42,415 bases of DNA from NCBI GenBank assembly GCA_944384505.1, contig CALWTQ010000029.1, positions 1-42,415 on the forward strand, in the 5' to 3' direction. The translations under genes and the position numbers were made by a program. Of this stretch, positions 1 through 8,696 are shown in pieces (the first letter of the stretch is position 1; every line of letters begins with the position of its first letter). Origin of the DNA: an uncultured Mediterraneibacter sp. GTDB taxonomy: Bacteria > Bacillota > Clostridia > Lachnospirales > Lachnospiraceae. The notes below the pieces were generated by a model. That model was not told the DNA's origin. It saw nothing but the letters and a program-made list of their open reading frames with translations, and made no database searches.

Positions 1-43
1 CCGCAGAATACGTTTTTGAAATAGTCTCTGTTTTCGGACGTTT
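1..43. repeat. Left copy of a 43-bp inverted repeat
   Basis: The first 43 bases, beginning CCGCAGAATACGTTTT and ending CTCTGTTTTCGGACGTTT, recur in reverse complement at 42198-42240. By eye 39 of 43 positions match, with differences at positions 17, 18, 23 and 25. No gene overlaps it. It may be an interspersed intergenic repeat or the edge of a larger unit; the window does not decide between these. Confidence 0.8.
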
Positions 44-81
44 TACACGGGAAGGTTAGTGAACTTTATAGCTGTATCACC

Positions 82-130
82 TTGACTTAAGTCTGATATC
101 GGACTATAATCATTAGTACGAAATCGGACT
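82..130 (+). promoter_or_regulatory. MarR gene promoter with operator-like dyad
   Basis: A near-consensus vegetative promoter is present: -35 TTGACT (82-87), 17-bp spacer, -10 TATAAT (105-110). The spacer holds an imperfect dyad, AGTCTGATATCGGACT (90-105). Its right half ATCGGACT is repeated at 123-130, just before the ribosome binding site. This placement would suit autorepression by the MarR protein encoded immediately downstream (inference). Confidence 0.75.
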
Positions 131-144
131 TTGGAGGGATTGTA

Positions 145-600
145 ATGGAGAAATACCAGGAAAGTGAAGTGCAGGAGTTTAACCGTCTCTATAAAGAACT
201 GGATGAGCTGTACCATGAAACTGCCTTGAAAATGGGGATGTCAGACAGTGGATTTGCCATTATGTATGTAGTCTGTGTGCTTGGGGACGGCTGCATGCAG
301 AGGGATATCTGCCGTGAGGCGTATGTGAGCAAGCAGACTGTGAATTCTTCTATAAGAAATCTGGAAAAGAACGGATATTTATATCTGGAGCAGGGCAGCG
401 GCCGGGATAAGCATATACGGCTGACGGAGAAAGGAAATAGCTTTGTAGAGGAAAGGGTACGCCCTGTAGTGGAAGCAGAGGATCATGCTTTTCAGGATAT
501 GATTCCGGAAGAGAGAAAGGAGTTTATCCGTCTGTCGGGAAAATATGTGGAAAATTTCCGGCGCATTCTGAAAGAAGAACATTTGGTGGAGGAACGGTAA
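145..600 (+). CDS. MarR family transcriptional regulator
   Basis: This 151-residue protein has the length and layout of MarR regulators: an N-terminal dimerisation helix, a winged helix-turn-helix around residues 48-85 (with the segment SKQTVNSSIRNLEKNGYL) and a C-terminal helix pair. The wing carries GSGRDKHIRLTEKG, the typical MarR strand-wing-strand pattern. It probably represses its own promoter and the two ABC exporter genes behind it. Its stop codon overlaps the next start by one base (TAATG), so the three genes form one translationally coupled operon. The inducing ligand cannot be read from the sequence. A GGAGG site precedes the ATG. Confidence 0.9.
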   Translation: MEKYQESEVQEFNRLYKELDELYHETALKMGMSDSGFAIMYVVCVLGDGCMQRDICREAYVSKQTVNSSIRNLEKNGYLYLEQGSGRDKHIRLTEKGNSFVEERVRPVVEAEDHAFQDMIPEERKEFIRLSGKYVENFRRILKEEHLVEER

Positions 601-2369
601 TGAAGATGATATTCCGGTTTTTAAAACCTTACAGGTGGCTGTGCTTTTTTACAATACTTGTTATGCTCCTGGACGTGGCGGGAGGACTGCTTGTCCCACG
701 GCTGACTGCGGATATGATTAATATCGGGGTGGAGAGTAAAAACCTGGATTATATTATAGGAAAGGGAATCGCCATGCTGGCTGTCACAGTTTTTTCAGGG
801 GCAGGAGCGCTGCTTGGAAGCTGGCTGTGCGCGGACTTGTCCGCAAAAATAGGAAGAGACATGCGCAATGCAGTATATGACAAGTCTCTGACGCTGTCCG
901 CCCATGATTTTGCTCAGTTTGGCACGGGTTCTATGATTACCCGGACTCTGAATGACATCAATATCATCCAGCAGTCTGTAGTCTGGTGCATTCAGATGGT
1001 GCTGCCCGTGCCGGCAGTTTGTGTAATGGGCGTTGGCATGGCTTTTGCCATTGATACGGTGATGGGGTTTCTGCTGATCGCGGTGACAGTACTGATTATT
1101 GTTCTGGCAGTGCTGGTGACACGGAGGGCGTCCGAGATTTTTGGGCGTCTTCAGAAACTTCTTGACCGGATGAATGTGGTACTGAGGGAAAATATGACGG
1201 GAGTACGTGTCATCCGGGCTTTCTGCAAGGAGAGAGCAGAGGAGCAGAGGATGAGAAAAGCTTTTGAAGATTATGCGGATACTTCTATCAGCGCGAATCT
1301 GCTGTTCGCAGGACTTGAAAGCGCGGCCTTTTTTGTGATTAATATTTGCATTGTCTCCATTCTTTGGATAGGCGGGGATCGGATAGGCGCAGGATACATG
1401 GAGATTGGAGACATTACGGCTCTGACAGAATATTCAATCATGATTCTGTTTTATATTATTATGGCGCAGATGGTGATTATTCTTCTCCCCAGGGCGCGGG
1501 TATGCATCTGCCGTATTCGTGAAGTGCTGGAAAAAGAACCTGAGATTACAGACGGTCCGGGAATGATGCGTGGAGGAACGACAGATGCGCAAAGTGGATC
1601 AGAGCGTGCAGAGAAGGCGGTGGGGAAGGAAACAGTATGTTTTCAGAACGTATCCTTCCGCTTCCCTGATGCGGATGAGTACGCGCTGTCAGGTCTGGAC
1701 TTTGTGTGCAGGCAGGGGCAGACAACGGCAGTGATCGGCGGAACCGGAAGCGGAAAATCAACGATTGCGAAGCTGATCCTGCGCTTTTATGATGTGACAG
1801 AGGGGGCGGTAAGAGTAAATGGAACTGATGTAAGGGACATTTCTCAAAAAGAGCTGCGCAGTCACATTGCTTATGTGCCGCAGAAAGCATGGCTGTTCTC
1901 CGGTACAATCGCGGAAAATCTGCGCCAGGGGAACGAGCAGGCCGGGGAGGACGAGATGCGCCGGGTCCTGAAAACAGCTCAGGCGGACTTTGTGAGCGGA
2001 CTGTCCAATGGGCTGGACGCCCATGTATCCCAGGGAGGGACTAATTTCTCCGGCGGACAGAAGCAGCGGCTGTCTATCGCAAGAGCTCTTATGAAGAAAG
2101 CTGACTTATATATCTTTGACGACAGTTTTTCCGCTCTTGATTTTAAAACGGATGCGGCTCTGAGGAGAGCTTTGAAAAAGGAAGTGGCGGACGCGGCTGT
2201 TTTGATCATTGCGCAGCGGATTAATACGATACTTGACGCGGATCAGATCCTTGTTCTGGATGAAGGCAGGATTGTGGGATGCGGCACCCATGGGGAACTT
2301 ATGGCAAACTGTCCGGTGTACCGGGAGATCGCGCAGTCCCAGATGAAGGGAGGGAAAGCAAATGTCTGA
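600..2369 (+). CDS. ABC exporter half-transporter, degenerate-site subunit
   Basis: This 589-residue type IV ABC exporter subunit has an N-terminal six-helix membrane domain (about residues 15-310) and a C-terminal ATPase domain. Walker A is GGTGSGKST near residue 380 and the signature FSGGQKQR near 483. The Walker B region reads YIFDDSFSALD, with Asp where the catalytic Glu normally sits. An Asp there, paired with a partner that has a normal Glu, is typical of heterodimeric exporters such as TM287/288 and LmrCD. The stop overlaps the start of the next gene by 8 bases. The MarR context suggests drug or toxic-compound efflux, but the substrate is unknown. Confidence 0.93.
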   Translation: MKMIFRFLKPYRWLCFFTILVMLLDVAGGLLVPRLTADMINIGVESKNLDYIIGKGIAMLAVTVFSGAGALLGSWLCADLSAKIGRDMRNAVYDKSLTLSAHDFAQFGTGSMITRTLNDINIIQQSVVWCIQMVLPVPAVCVMGVGMAFAIDTVMGFLLIAVTVLIIVLAVLVTRRASEIFGRLQKLLDRMNVVLRENMTGVRVIRAFCKERAEEQRMRKAFEDYADTSISANLLFAGLESAAFFVINICIVSILWIGGDRIGAGYMEIGDITALTEYSIMILFYIIMAQMVIILLPRARVCICRIREVLEKEPEITDGPGMMRGGTTDAQSGSERAEKAVGKETVCFQNVSFRFPDADEYALSGLDFVCRQGQTTAVIGGTGSGKSTIAKLILRFYDVTEGAVRVNGTDVRDISQKELRSHIAYVPQKAWLFSGTIAENLRQGNEQAGEDEMRRVLKTAQADFVSGLSNGLDAHVSQGGTNFSGGQKQRLSIARALMKKADLYIFDDSFSALDFKTDAALRRALKKEVADAAVLIIAQRINTILDADQILVLDEGRIVGCGTHGELMANCPVYREIAQSQMKGGKANV

Positions 2370-4179
2370 AAATGAAAGTGCAGTATATGAAGGTGCAGAA
2401 GAATTTTCCGTGCCGATGAATCCGGTGAAAGCGATCCTGCGCCTGTGGAGAATTATGGGGCGGGAACGTATCCGACTGGTGATCGTGTTTGTATCGGTTA
2501 TTTTCTATACGATTCTTTCTGTGGCGGCGCCTGTGTACAGCGCTCAGATCGTTGATCTGCTGTGGCGCAGGATCCGGGAAGCTGTGGAAAACGGCGCTCA
2601 ATTTCACGTCACATGGGAGCAGGGAGGAGAGCAGATTATGGTGCTGCTTCTTATCTATACAGTTACTGGGATTCTGTATACGTTCCAGAGCTTCCTGATG
2701 GCCGGATTTGCGGAACGTCTGAGCCTGGAGCTGAGAAGCCGGATTGGCAGGAAGTTAAACCGGCTGCCGCTTTCCTATTTTGACAGCCATAAAACCGGTG
2801 AGGTATTAAGCCGTGCTACAAATGATCTGGATAAAATGTCAGAGGTGCTGCAGACAGGGCTTTTGAAGCTGTTTACCGCAGTGGGAATGGTAATCGGATC
2901 TTTGATTATGATGTTCCGGTTTCATGCGGGGCTTACACTGATTTTTCTGGCTTTTACTATGTTGTCTCTTGTGTCTACAAGGCTGTTTGCGGCAAAGACG
3001 CTCCAGTATGCCATGCGCAGGCAGCAGGCGGCAAGCCGTGTGACAGCGCAGGTGGAAGAGTCCTACAGCGGCCGGACCGTGATCAAAGCATTCAACCAGG
3101 AGGAGAACAGCAGAAAGGATATGAGGGAGGCAGTGGAAGAACTGGCAGAAACTTCCCGGAAAGCGGACTTTTTGATGAATGCGGTCAATCCGTTTATCCG
3201 CCTTGTAAACCGTCTGGGCCAGGCTGTGATCGCGGTGGCGGCCGGGAAGCTGCTTCTGGACGGAGTGCTGAGCGTGGGTGTATTCCAGGCGTTTTTCCAG
3301 TATGTATATCAGGCGTCGGAACCGCTGACAGAGGCGGCATATATGATAAACTCGCTTCAGTCGTCCATCGCTTCTGTGGAGAGAATCTTTGAACTGCTGG
3401 ATGAAAAGGAGATCAGAAAAGATCCGGAGAGTCCGGCTGTTGTAGAGCGTACTGAGGGACAGGTTGAGTTTAAAAATGTATGCTTTGGGTATACGCCGGA
3501 GAAAATCCTCATGGAAAATATCAGCTTTTCTGTAAAACCGGGCGAAAAGATTGCTGTTGTGGGCAGTACCGGAGCAGGCAAGACAACGCTGATTAATCTC
3601 CTGATGCGTTTCTATGAGGTGAACGGCGGACAGATCCGGCTGGACGGCGCGGATACATCTGCTATGACCTATGGCGGACTCAGGGAAAACTTTGGAATGG
3701 TGCTGCAGGATACCTGGCTTTTTGACGGAACGGTTGCTGAGAATATCGCATACGGAAGGCCGGACGCTTCCAGAGAAGAGATCATTGCGGCGGCAAAGGC
3801 GGCCCGGGCGGATTTCTTTATCCGTACTCTTCCGAAAGGATATGATACAAGGCTCAGCGGCGATGCAGAAACGATCTCCGCAGGGCAGAGACAGCTCCTG
3901 ACGATTGCCAGAGTGATGCTCTGCGATCCGGCTGTACTAATACTGGATGAGGCCACATCGAGCGTGGACACCCGTACAGAGATGGAGATCAGCAGGGCTA
4001 TGAACGCGCTGATGAAGAATCGGACCAGTTTTGTGATTGCCCACCGGCTGTCCACGATTGTGGACGCGGATCTGATTCTGGTGATGCAGGACGGAAATAT
4101 CATTGAGAAAGGGAATCACCGGGACCTCCTTCGGATGAACGGAGCATATGCGGATCTGTATAACAGTCAGTTCGCGTAA
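2362..4179 (+). CDS. ABC exporter half-transporter, catalytic-Glu subunit
   Basis: This 605-residue ABC exporter subunit is the partner of the preceding gene. It has six membrane helices (about residues 30-330) and an ATPase domain with Walker A GSTGAGKTT, Walker B VLILDEATSSVD (normal catalytic Glu) and an H-loop in VIAHRLSTI. The signature reads ISAGQRQLL instead of LSGGQ. Combined with the Asp in the partner's Walker B, one composite ATP site has both defects and the other is fully canonical, so the pair most likely works as an asymmetric heterodimer. A hairpin follows 21 bases after the stop. Confidence 0.93.
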   Translation: MSENESAVYEGAEEFSVPMNPVKAILRLWRIMGRERIRLVIVFVSVIFYTILSVAAPVYSAQIVDLLWRRIREAVENGAQFHVTWEQGGEQIMVLLLIYTVTGILYTFQSFLMAGFAERLSLELRSRIGRKLNRLPLSYFDSHKTGEVLSRATNDLDKMSEVLQTGLLKLFTAVGMVIGSLIMMFRFHAGLTLIFLAFTMLSLVSTRLFAAKTLQYAMRRQQAASRVTAQVEESYSGRTVIKAFNQEENSRKDMREAVEELAETSRKADFLMNAVNPFIRLVNRLGQAVIAVAAGKLLLDGVLSVGVFQAFFQYVYQASEPLTEAAYMINSLQSSIASVERIFELLDEKEIRKDPESPAVVERTEGQVEFKNVCFGYTPEKILMENISFSVKPGEKIAVVGSTGAGKTTLINLLMRFYEVNGGQIRLDGADTSAMTYGGLRENFGMVLQDTWLFDGTVAENIAYGRPDASREEIIAAAKAARADFFIRTLPKGYDTRLSGDAETISAGQRQLLTIARVMLCDPAVLILDEATSSVDTRTEMEISRAMNALMKNRTSFVIAHRLSTIVDADLILVMQDGNIIEKGNHRDLLRMNGAYADLYNSQFA

Positions 4180-4200
4180 ATACGAAAGGAATGACATAAA

Positions 4201-4235
4201 CCCCCATGGAGAGGCATAGGCTTTCTGCATGGGGG
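4201..4235 (+). promoter_or_regulatory. Hairpin ending in the ribosome binding site of the GH18 gene
   Basis: CCCCCATG (4201-4208) pairs perfectly with CATGGGGG (4228-4235). The 3' arm GGGGG runs into GTGA and is also the only ribosome-binding-like stretch for the TTG start at 4243. No U-tract follows, so it is not a convincing intrinsic terminator. It could sequester the ribosome binding site or partly terminate the exporter transcript. Confidence 0.6.
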
Positions 4236-4242
4236 TGATTAT

Positions 4243-5220
4243 TTGGGGCATATTGGAAAGGGAAATAGAAAACGAGAACTTTCAGCAGGGATGCACGTTG
4301 GAGGGTATGCTTATCCATGGATTGAACCGGTTGTCCTGGAACAGGCTCTTCCGGCGCTGACAGAACTGCTTATTTTATCATATGGTTTCAATTTCGAAGG
4401 GGATCTGATCCCGCCGATTCAGGATGAAGTATGGATGGTTGAGACGGCCCGGAGATATGGTGTACAGTCTGTTATGGTGCTGACACCATTTTCAGGCGGA
4501 GCGTTTAACGGCCAGCTCGTAAAAGCTGTGACAGAAAACCGAGTAATCCAGGATAAAATTATTATACAGGTGACAGATATGGTGGAAAAGCAAGGATACG
4601 CAGGAGTAAATATTAATTTTGAATACATTCCTCCGGGAAACCGGGGACAGTATGCGGAGTTTGCGGGGCACATGAGAAGAAAGCTGAATGAAAGAGGCTG
4701 CAGAGTGTCTGCCTCCGCGGCTGCGAAGAATTCTGAGCGGCAGAAAGGGCTGCTTGTCGAGGGAATTGATTACAGGATGCTGGGAGAAAATACAGATTAT
4801 GTGTTCCTTATGACATATGACTGGGGCTACACTTATAGTCCGCCAATGGCAGTCGCACCTCTTGACAAGGTTCGTCAGGTGATAGAATATGCGGTAACTG
4901 CCATCCCACCGGAGAAAATCATACTGGGAATTCCAAATTACGGGTACGACTGGACACTGCCATATGAGAAGGGAATCACCCGGGCAAGAACGATAGGAAA
5001 CCCGGAAGCCGTGGCTCTTGCCGCCCAGAACGGCGCGGACGTTCAGTATGCCGGGCGATCCCAGGCTCCATGGTTCACCTACAGAAAAAATGGGATGGAG
5101 CATGCGGTGTGGTTTGAGGACAGCCGGAGCATTACGGCAAAGTGGGAGCTCATACGGGAGTATAGTCTGGCAGGGGGATGGTACTGGGATCTGATGCGGC
5201 CGCTTCCGTACACATTTTGA
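4243..5220 (+). CDS. GH18 family hydrolase, SleL/YaaH-like without LysM
   Basis: This 325-residue protein has the glycoside hydrolase family 18 barrel of the spore-cortex/peptidoglycan N-acetylglucosaminidase group (SleL, YaaH, YdhD). Visible features are the opening GMHVGGYAYPW, the active-site strand GYAGVNINFEYIPP with catalytic Glu127, the strand FLMTYDWG, LGIPNYGYDW, and a final W in GGWYWDL. Unlike SleL it has no LysM repeats and no signal peptide, so it may act inside the cell or be packaged in spores. The residue two before the Glu is Asn125 rather than the usual Asp of the DxE motif, which could lower activity. The start is TTG with GGGGGTGA upstream; an internal ATG at 4291 is possible. 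Confidence 0.82.
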   Translation: MGHIGKGNRKRELSAGMHVGGYAYPWIEPVVLEQALPALTELLILSYGFNFEGDLIPPIQDEVWMVETARRYGVQSVMVLTPFSGGAFNGQLVKAVTENRVIQDKIIIQVTDMVEKQGYAGVNINFEYIPPGNRGQYAEFAGHMRRKLNERGCRVSASAAAKNSERQKGLLVEGIDYRMLGENTDYVFLMTYDWGYTYSPPMAVAPLDKVRQVIEYAVTAIPPEKIILGIPNYGYDWTLPYEKGITRARTIGNPEAVALAAQNGADVQYAGRSQAPWFTYRKNGMEHAVWFEDSRSITAKWELIREYSLAGGWYWDLMRPLPYTF

Positions 5221-5292
5221 CGGAAAGAGTTATTATCTAAATATCTGTTGAACTTAATGGGAAACCGTTCTAGGGAAAACTATACAAAAAAG

Positions 5293-5439
5293 AAAAAATT
5301 TTTTATATATAAATAACAAAAAAGAAAAATTTTTCTAAAAAGTATTGAATTTTAGATTCAGGATGATATGATGAAATCAACAGGAATAACAGAAAAGAAA
5401 AAGGTAACAGTTCAGCCCACGGTGCATCTGAACTGTTAC
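5293..5439 (+). promoter_or_regulatory. Promoter, A/T tracts and leader hairpin of the catabolic operon
   Basis: A promoter reads TTGAAT (5345-5350), 16-bp spacer, TATGAT (5367-5372). Two palindromic A/T tracts (5293-5304 and 5323-5336) lie just upstream and resemble UP elements. Within the predicted leader, GTAACAGTTCAG (5404-5415) and CTGAACTGTTAC (5428-5439) form a perfect 12-bp stem with a 12-base loop. It ends only seven bases before AGGAGG (5446-5451). This could be an operator or an RNA element controlling translation. Confidence 0.65.
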
Positions 5440-5461
5440 AAAAAAAGGAGGAATGCTTAAA

Positions 5462-6403
5462 ATGATGAAACCAGAAGAACTGCGGGAACATTTGAAGGGA
5501 ATTACCATAATCAGCATTACGCCATTTAAAGAGAACGGGGAATTTGATGCGGCCGGCTATGAGAAGAACCTTAAATTCCTGCTGGAAGGCGGATTGAATC
5601 ATACGAATTCCGTGATTGTAATTTGCGGAAGCACCGGGGAATGTGGCGCTATGGCAACGGAAGAGCGGAAAATGATTTTGGAGATGGTTGCAGATACCAT
5701 TGGGGATGCCATTCCGATTATTCAGGGATGTAACAGTACGAATGTAAATGAATCCATCGAACTGGCTCAGCATGCACAGGATCACGGCGCATCGGGAGTT
5801 ATGGCCCTTTCACCCTATTACTATCCGCCTAAGGATGAAAACTGCATTTATTCATTTTATAAAAAGCTTTCTGAGAATACAGATCTCGGGATTTTGTTAT
5901 ACAACAACTTTGAAGTCATGAATGTTGACTGCCCGGTTTCCGTATTGAAAAGATTAAAAGAACTGCCCAATATTGTGGGAATGAAGGAATGTACTCCGGC
6001 ATTCTATAAGATGACCCGCGTTGTGCAGGAAATCGGAGACAAGGTGTCAGTAGTGAATGGGCACGGGGAATTCCTGGAGCCCTTTGCAGCATTGGCTGGT
6101 ACTGCAGGATTTATCTCAAGTATGTCGAATATTGTTCCGGACAGGAGTGTAGCGATTTGGAATGCCCGTTCTTCCGGAGACTATGCAGAGGCTAAGAGAA
6201 TAAGAGATACAATGATTCCATATATGGATCTGGCAGTGAAGTATTCCGGTATGGGAGGAGAGTATAAGGTAATCGCTCTGCTGAAATATATGGCAGATCT
6301 GGCAGGATCATGCGGCGGATACGCAAGGATACCGGTTGTTCCGCTGACAGAGGATGAAAAAGCAGAGGCAAGAGAAGTCGCGAAACAGATTGGCGTTATC
6401 TGA
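5462..6403 (+). CDS. Dihydrodipicolinate synthase/N-acetylneuraminate lyase superfamily protein
   Basis: This 313-residue class I aldolase-type TIM barrel belongs to the DapA/NanA superfamily. It carries the GSTGE motif, the catalytic Tyr of LLYNN (Tyr147) and the Schiff-base Lys of GMKEC (Lys175). NanE, a ROK kinase, an RpiR regulator and a sugar importer follow, so a 2-keto sugar-acid lyase such as an N-acetylneuraminate lyase is likely. The surrounding residues (MKEC, NGHGEF) differ from textbook NanA (LKQTS, NGYDE), so the substrate is uncertain. The ATG at 5453 lies one base from AGGAGG. The ATG at 5462, ten bases away, is chosen; 5465 is also possible. Confidence 0.85.
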   Translation: MMKPEELREHLKGITIISITPFKENGEFDAAGYEKNLKFLLEGGLNHTNSVIVICGSTGECGAMATEERKMILEMVADTIGDAIPIIQGCNSTNVNESIELAQHAQDHGASGVMALSPYYYPPKDENCIYSFYKKLSENTDLGILLYNNFEVMNVDCPVSVLKRLKELPNIVGMKECTPAFYKMTRVVQEIGDKVSVVNGHGEFLEPFAALAGTAGFISSMSNIVPDRSVAIWNARSSGDYAEAKRIRDTMIPYMDLAVKYSGMGGEYKVIALLKYMADLAGSCGGYARIPVVPLTEDEKAEAREVAKQIGVI

Positions 6404-6426
6404 TTTTACGGAAGGAGAAAATGTAT

Positions 6427-7731
6427 ATGAAAAAGATAAGCTGGAGAAAGATGTTGAGCTGTCTGCTGGCAGCAGGTATGGTAACGGTAATGGCAGCGGC
6501 GTGTGGATCAGACAGCGGTGATTCTGGAGCAGATCAGGCTTCATCTGCAGAAGAAGAAACCGTTACAATCACATTTATGAGAACAGGAACACCGGAAGTG
6601 CTTCATGAGATTTTTGATCCTATTATCGAGTCTTTTGAAGAGGAATATCCTAATATTAAGGTTGATATGCAGGATCTGGGATGGTCTGATGCTGAGACGA
6701 CACTCCAGGTAATGGCTTCATCGCAGACTCTTCCGGATGTTATGTATCATCTGCCGGTATCAATTTTTGATATGGCGGATAAGGGGCTTATAGAAGACCT
6801 TACTTCATATATGGATGATGAACTGAAGGAGGATATTTACCCTTCACTGCTGGAAGCGGGGCAGTATGACGGCAAACAGTATATGATCCCCTGCGGAGCG
6901 CTGACACTTTTATACTGGTACAACACAGAGCTGTTTGAACAGGCGGGACTAGACCCGGATAATCCGCCGGCTACCTGGGACGAGTTCCTTGCGGCTGCGA
7001 AGGCGATCAGTGAGAATACAGATGCGGCAGGGATTGCAATGTATGGTATGCCGAGCGGCGGCGAGACATCCTTCTTCTTTGAATCACTGTTCGCAAGCGA
7101 AATCGGCGGCGAGACATGGGATGGCGAGAGATATACATATGAATATGATGAAAACAGACAGGCTGCAATTGATACATTGGAATTTATCCAGGAACTGACG
7201 CAGTATTCACAGGGAGCGGTGGAAGAAACTTCAAGATTTGACATCAGGACAATGCTCAGGGACGGAACAGTAGGCATGGCCCTGGATGCGGTGAACATGG
7301 CGAATCAGATTCAGGATGGCCTGGACAGCGGGCAGTTCAGAGTAGCACAGATTCCGGCGGGAGCAAGCGGAAAGCAGATGTCAGCAGTTAATGTAGGAGG
7401 ATTTTTCATCCCGACAAATTCTGAGCACAAGGAAGAAGCATGGACATTCCTGCGGTATCTGATGAATACAGACAATCAGAAGGCACACAGCACTTATGGC
7501 TCTATTCCGATCCTTAAATCAGAGGCGGAGACGTATGATACAAGTGACCCTTACTGGGGGACAATCATTAAATCTGTAGAAGACAGTGTGCCGGAAGGAG
7601 TATGCCCGAAGACGAATTCGTTGTGGAACTTAACAGGAGAGCAGCTTCAGCTTCTGATGATGAATAACCAGGATGCGGAAACTACACTGGACAACATTAT
7701 AGCAGGGCACGAAGAAATCTATAACGAATAA
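6427..7731 (+). CDS. Sugar ABC transporter substrate-binding lipoprotein (family 1)
   Basis: This 434-residue extracellular solute-binding protein belongs to the maltose/N-acetyl-sugar group. It starts with a lipoprotein signal: charged N-terminus, hydrophobic core and lipobox MAAAC with Cys26. A Ser/Gly/Asp-rich linker follows, then the fold opening VTITFMRTGTPE. Other family marks are PDVMYHLP, GLDPDNPPATWDEFLAAA and the NVGGFFIPTNS segment. It would capture the sugar outside the membrane and hand it to the two permeases behind it. No ATPase is encoded in the cluster, so a shared MsmK-type ATPase elsewhere is expected. The start at 6427 is chosen over 6421 because it lies nine bases from AAGGAG instead of three. 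Confidence 0.93.
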   Translation: MKKISWRKMLSCLLAAGMVTVMAAACGSDSGDSGADQASSAEEETVTITFMRTGTPEVLHEIFDPIIESFEEEYPNIKVDMQDLGWSDAETTLQVMASSQTLPDVMYHLPVSIFDMADKGLIEDLTSYMDDELKEDIYPSLLEAGQYDGKQYMIPCGALTLLYWYNTELFEQAGLDPDNPPATWDEFLAAAKAISENTDAAGIAMYGMPSGGETSFFFESLFASEIGGETWDGERYTYEYDENRQAAIDTLEFIQELTQYSQGAVEETSRFDIRTMLRDGTVGMALDAVNMANQIQDGLDSGQFRVAQIPAGASGKQMSAVNVGGFFIPTNSEHKEEAWTFLRYLMNTDNQKAHSTYGSIPILKSEAETYDTSDPYWGTIIKSVEDSVPEGVCPKTNSLWNLTGEQLQLLMMNNQDAETTLDNIIAGHEEIYNE

Positions 7732-7744
7732 AAGAAACAGGCAG

Positions 7745-7783
7745 GATGGCGCCGGTATACAAAGCACGTACATCGGCGCCATC
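7745..7783 (+). promoter_or_regulatory. Intercistronic hairpin between binding protein and permease
   Basis: GATGGCGCCG (7745-7754) and CGGCGCCATC (7774-7783) form a perfect 10-bp GC-rich stem with a 19-base loop. No U-tract follows. Hairpins at this point in ABC sugar operons commonly protect the upstream mRNA, giving more binding protein than permease; that role is inferred here. Confidence 0.7.
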
Positions 7784-7820
7784 CCCGGCTATGTGACGTA
7801 TGCGGGAAAGAAGGTGGAAC

Positions 7821-8696
7821 ATGAAACAGAAAGGAAGCCGCAGAATAGAGCCGTATCTATTTATTTTACCGACTATAATCCTGTTTATCTTTGTATTGGC
7901 AGTGCCCCTTTTTAATGTTTTTAAGTTTTCACTGGGGGATTCTAATATTATTGAAGGTTTTAAGGAATGGAATTCATTTGAAAATTTTGAGTATCTGACA
8001 ACACCCAGATTTCTGAAATCTTTAGGTGTGACCGCCGTTTATGTGGTGTGCGGCGTGACAGGTATTGTAGTGTGTGGGATGCTTGTTGCGCTGGCATTGA
8101 ATAAACCGATGCCGCTGAGAGGGCTTTTCCGTTCGATTGTAATTATTCCATGGATTGTCCCACATGCATTCGCCGCATCCATGTGGAGCTGGGTGCTGAA
8201 TTCACAGTTTGGATTCATCAATCAGCTTTTAACAAAGTTAAATCTGATCTCTTCACCGATCAGTTTCCTGTCAGACGGAACAGCGCTTCCGACGGTTATT
8301 ATGGTGCGAATCTGGCAGGGGACGCCATTTATGATTATATCATTAATGGCAGTGCTCCAGACGATTCCCTCTGATATTGAGGAGGCAATCGAACTGGACG
8401 GTGCATCGGCCATCCAGAAGTCCCGCTATATTACTCTTCCTTACTTAAGGCCGGTGCTGATGACGGCTACTCTGATCATTACTGCCTGGACGATACAGAT
8501 TTTTGACACGGTATATATCATGACTGCAGGAGGCCCGGCACGGCAGACGCAGCTTGTGGCAATTGAGATATACAATAAGGCGTTTATTGACTATGATCTC
8601 GGGACGTCCTGCGCAATTGCAATACTGGTATTTATAATCGTGGGAATTATAGGATTTATTAAGTTCAAAAACGAAAGGATGGTAGAGGACGCGTGA
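7821..8696 (+). CDS. Sugar ABC transporter permease (MalF-type)
   Basis: This 291-residue membrane permease of the carbohydrate uptake-1 (MalF/UgpA) family has about six helices. The EAA loop reads EEAIELDGASAIQKSRYITLPYL, which contacts the ATPase. It forms the membrane channel with the next gene product. The ATG at 7821 follows AAGGTGG and starts KQKGSRRIEPYLFILP, the usual beginning of this family; the in-frame ATG at 7800 lacks a ribosome binding site. It overlaps the next reading frame at GCGTGAGTATG. Confidence 0.93.
   Translation: MKQKGSRRIEPYLFILPTIILFIFVLAVPLFNVFKFSLGDSNIIEGFKEWNSFENFEYLTTPRFLKSLGVTAVYVVCGVTGIVVCGMLVALALNKPMPLRGLFRSIVIIPWIVPHAFAASMWSWVLNSQFGFINQLLTKLNLISSPISFLSDGTALPTVIMVRIWQGTPFMIISLMAVLQTIPSDIEEAIELDGASAIQKSRYITLPYLRPVLMTATLIITAWTIQIFDTVYIMTAGGPARQTQLVAIEIYNKAFIDYDLGTSCAIAILVFIIVGIIGFIKFKNERMVEDA

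Noticed and set aside
5255-5275. cre (CcpA) site before the catabolic operon
   Set aside because: The GGGAAACCGTTCT stretch has too few matches to the cre consensus.
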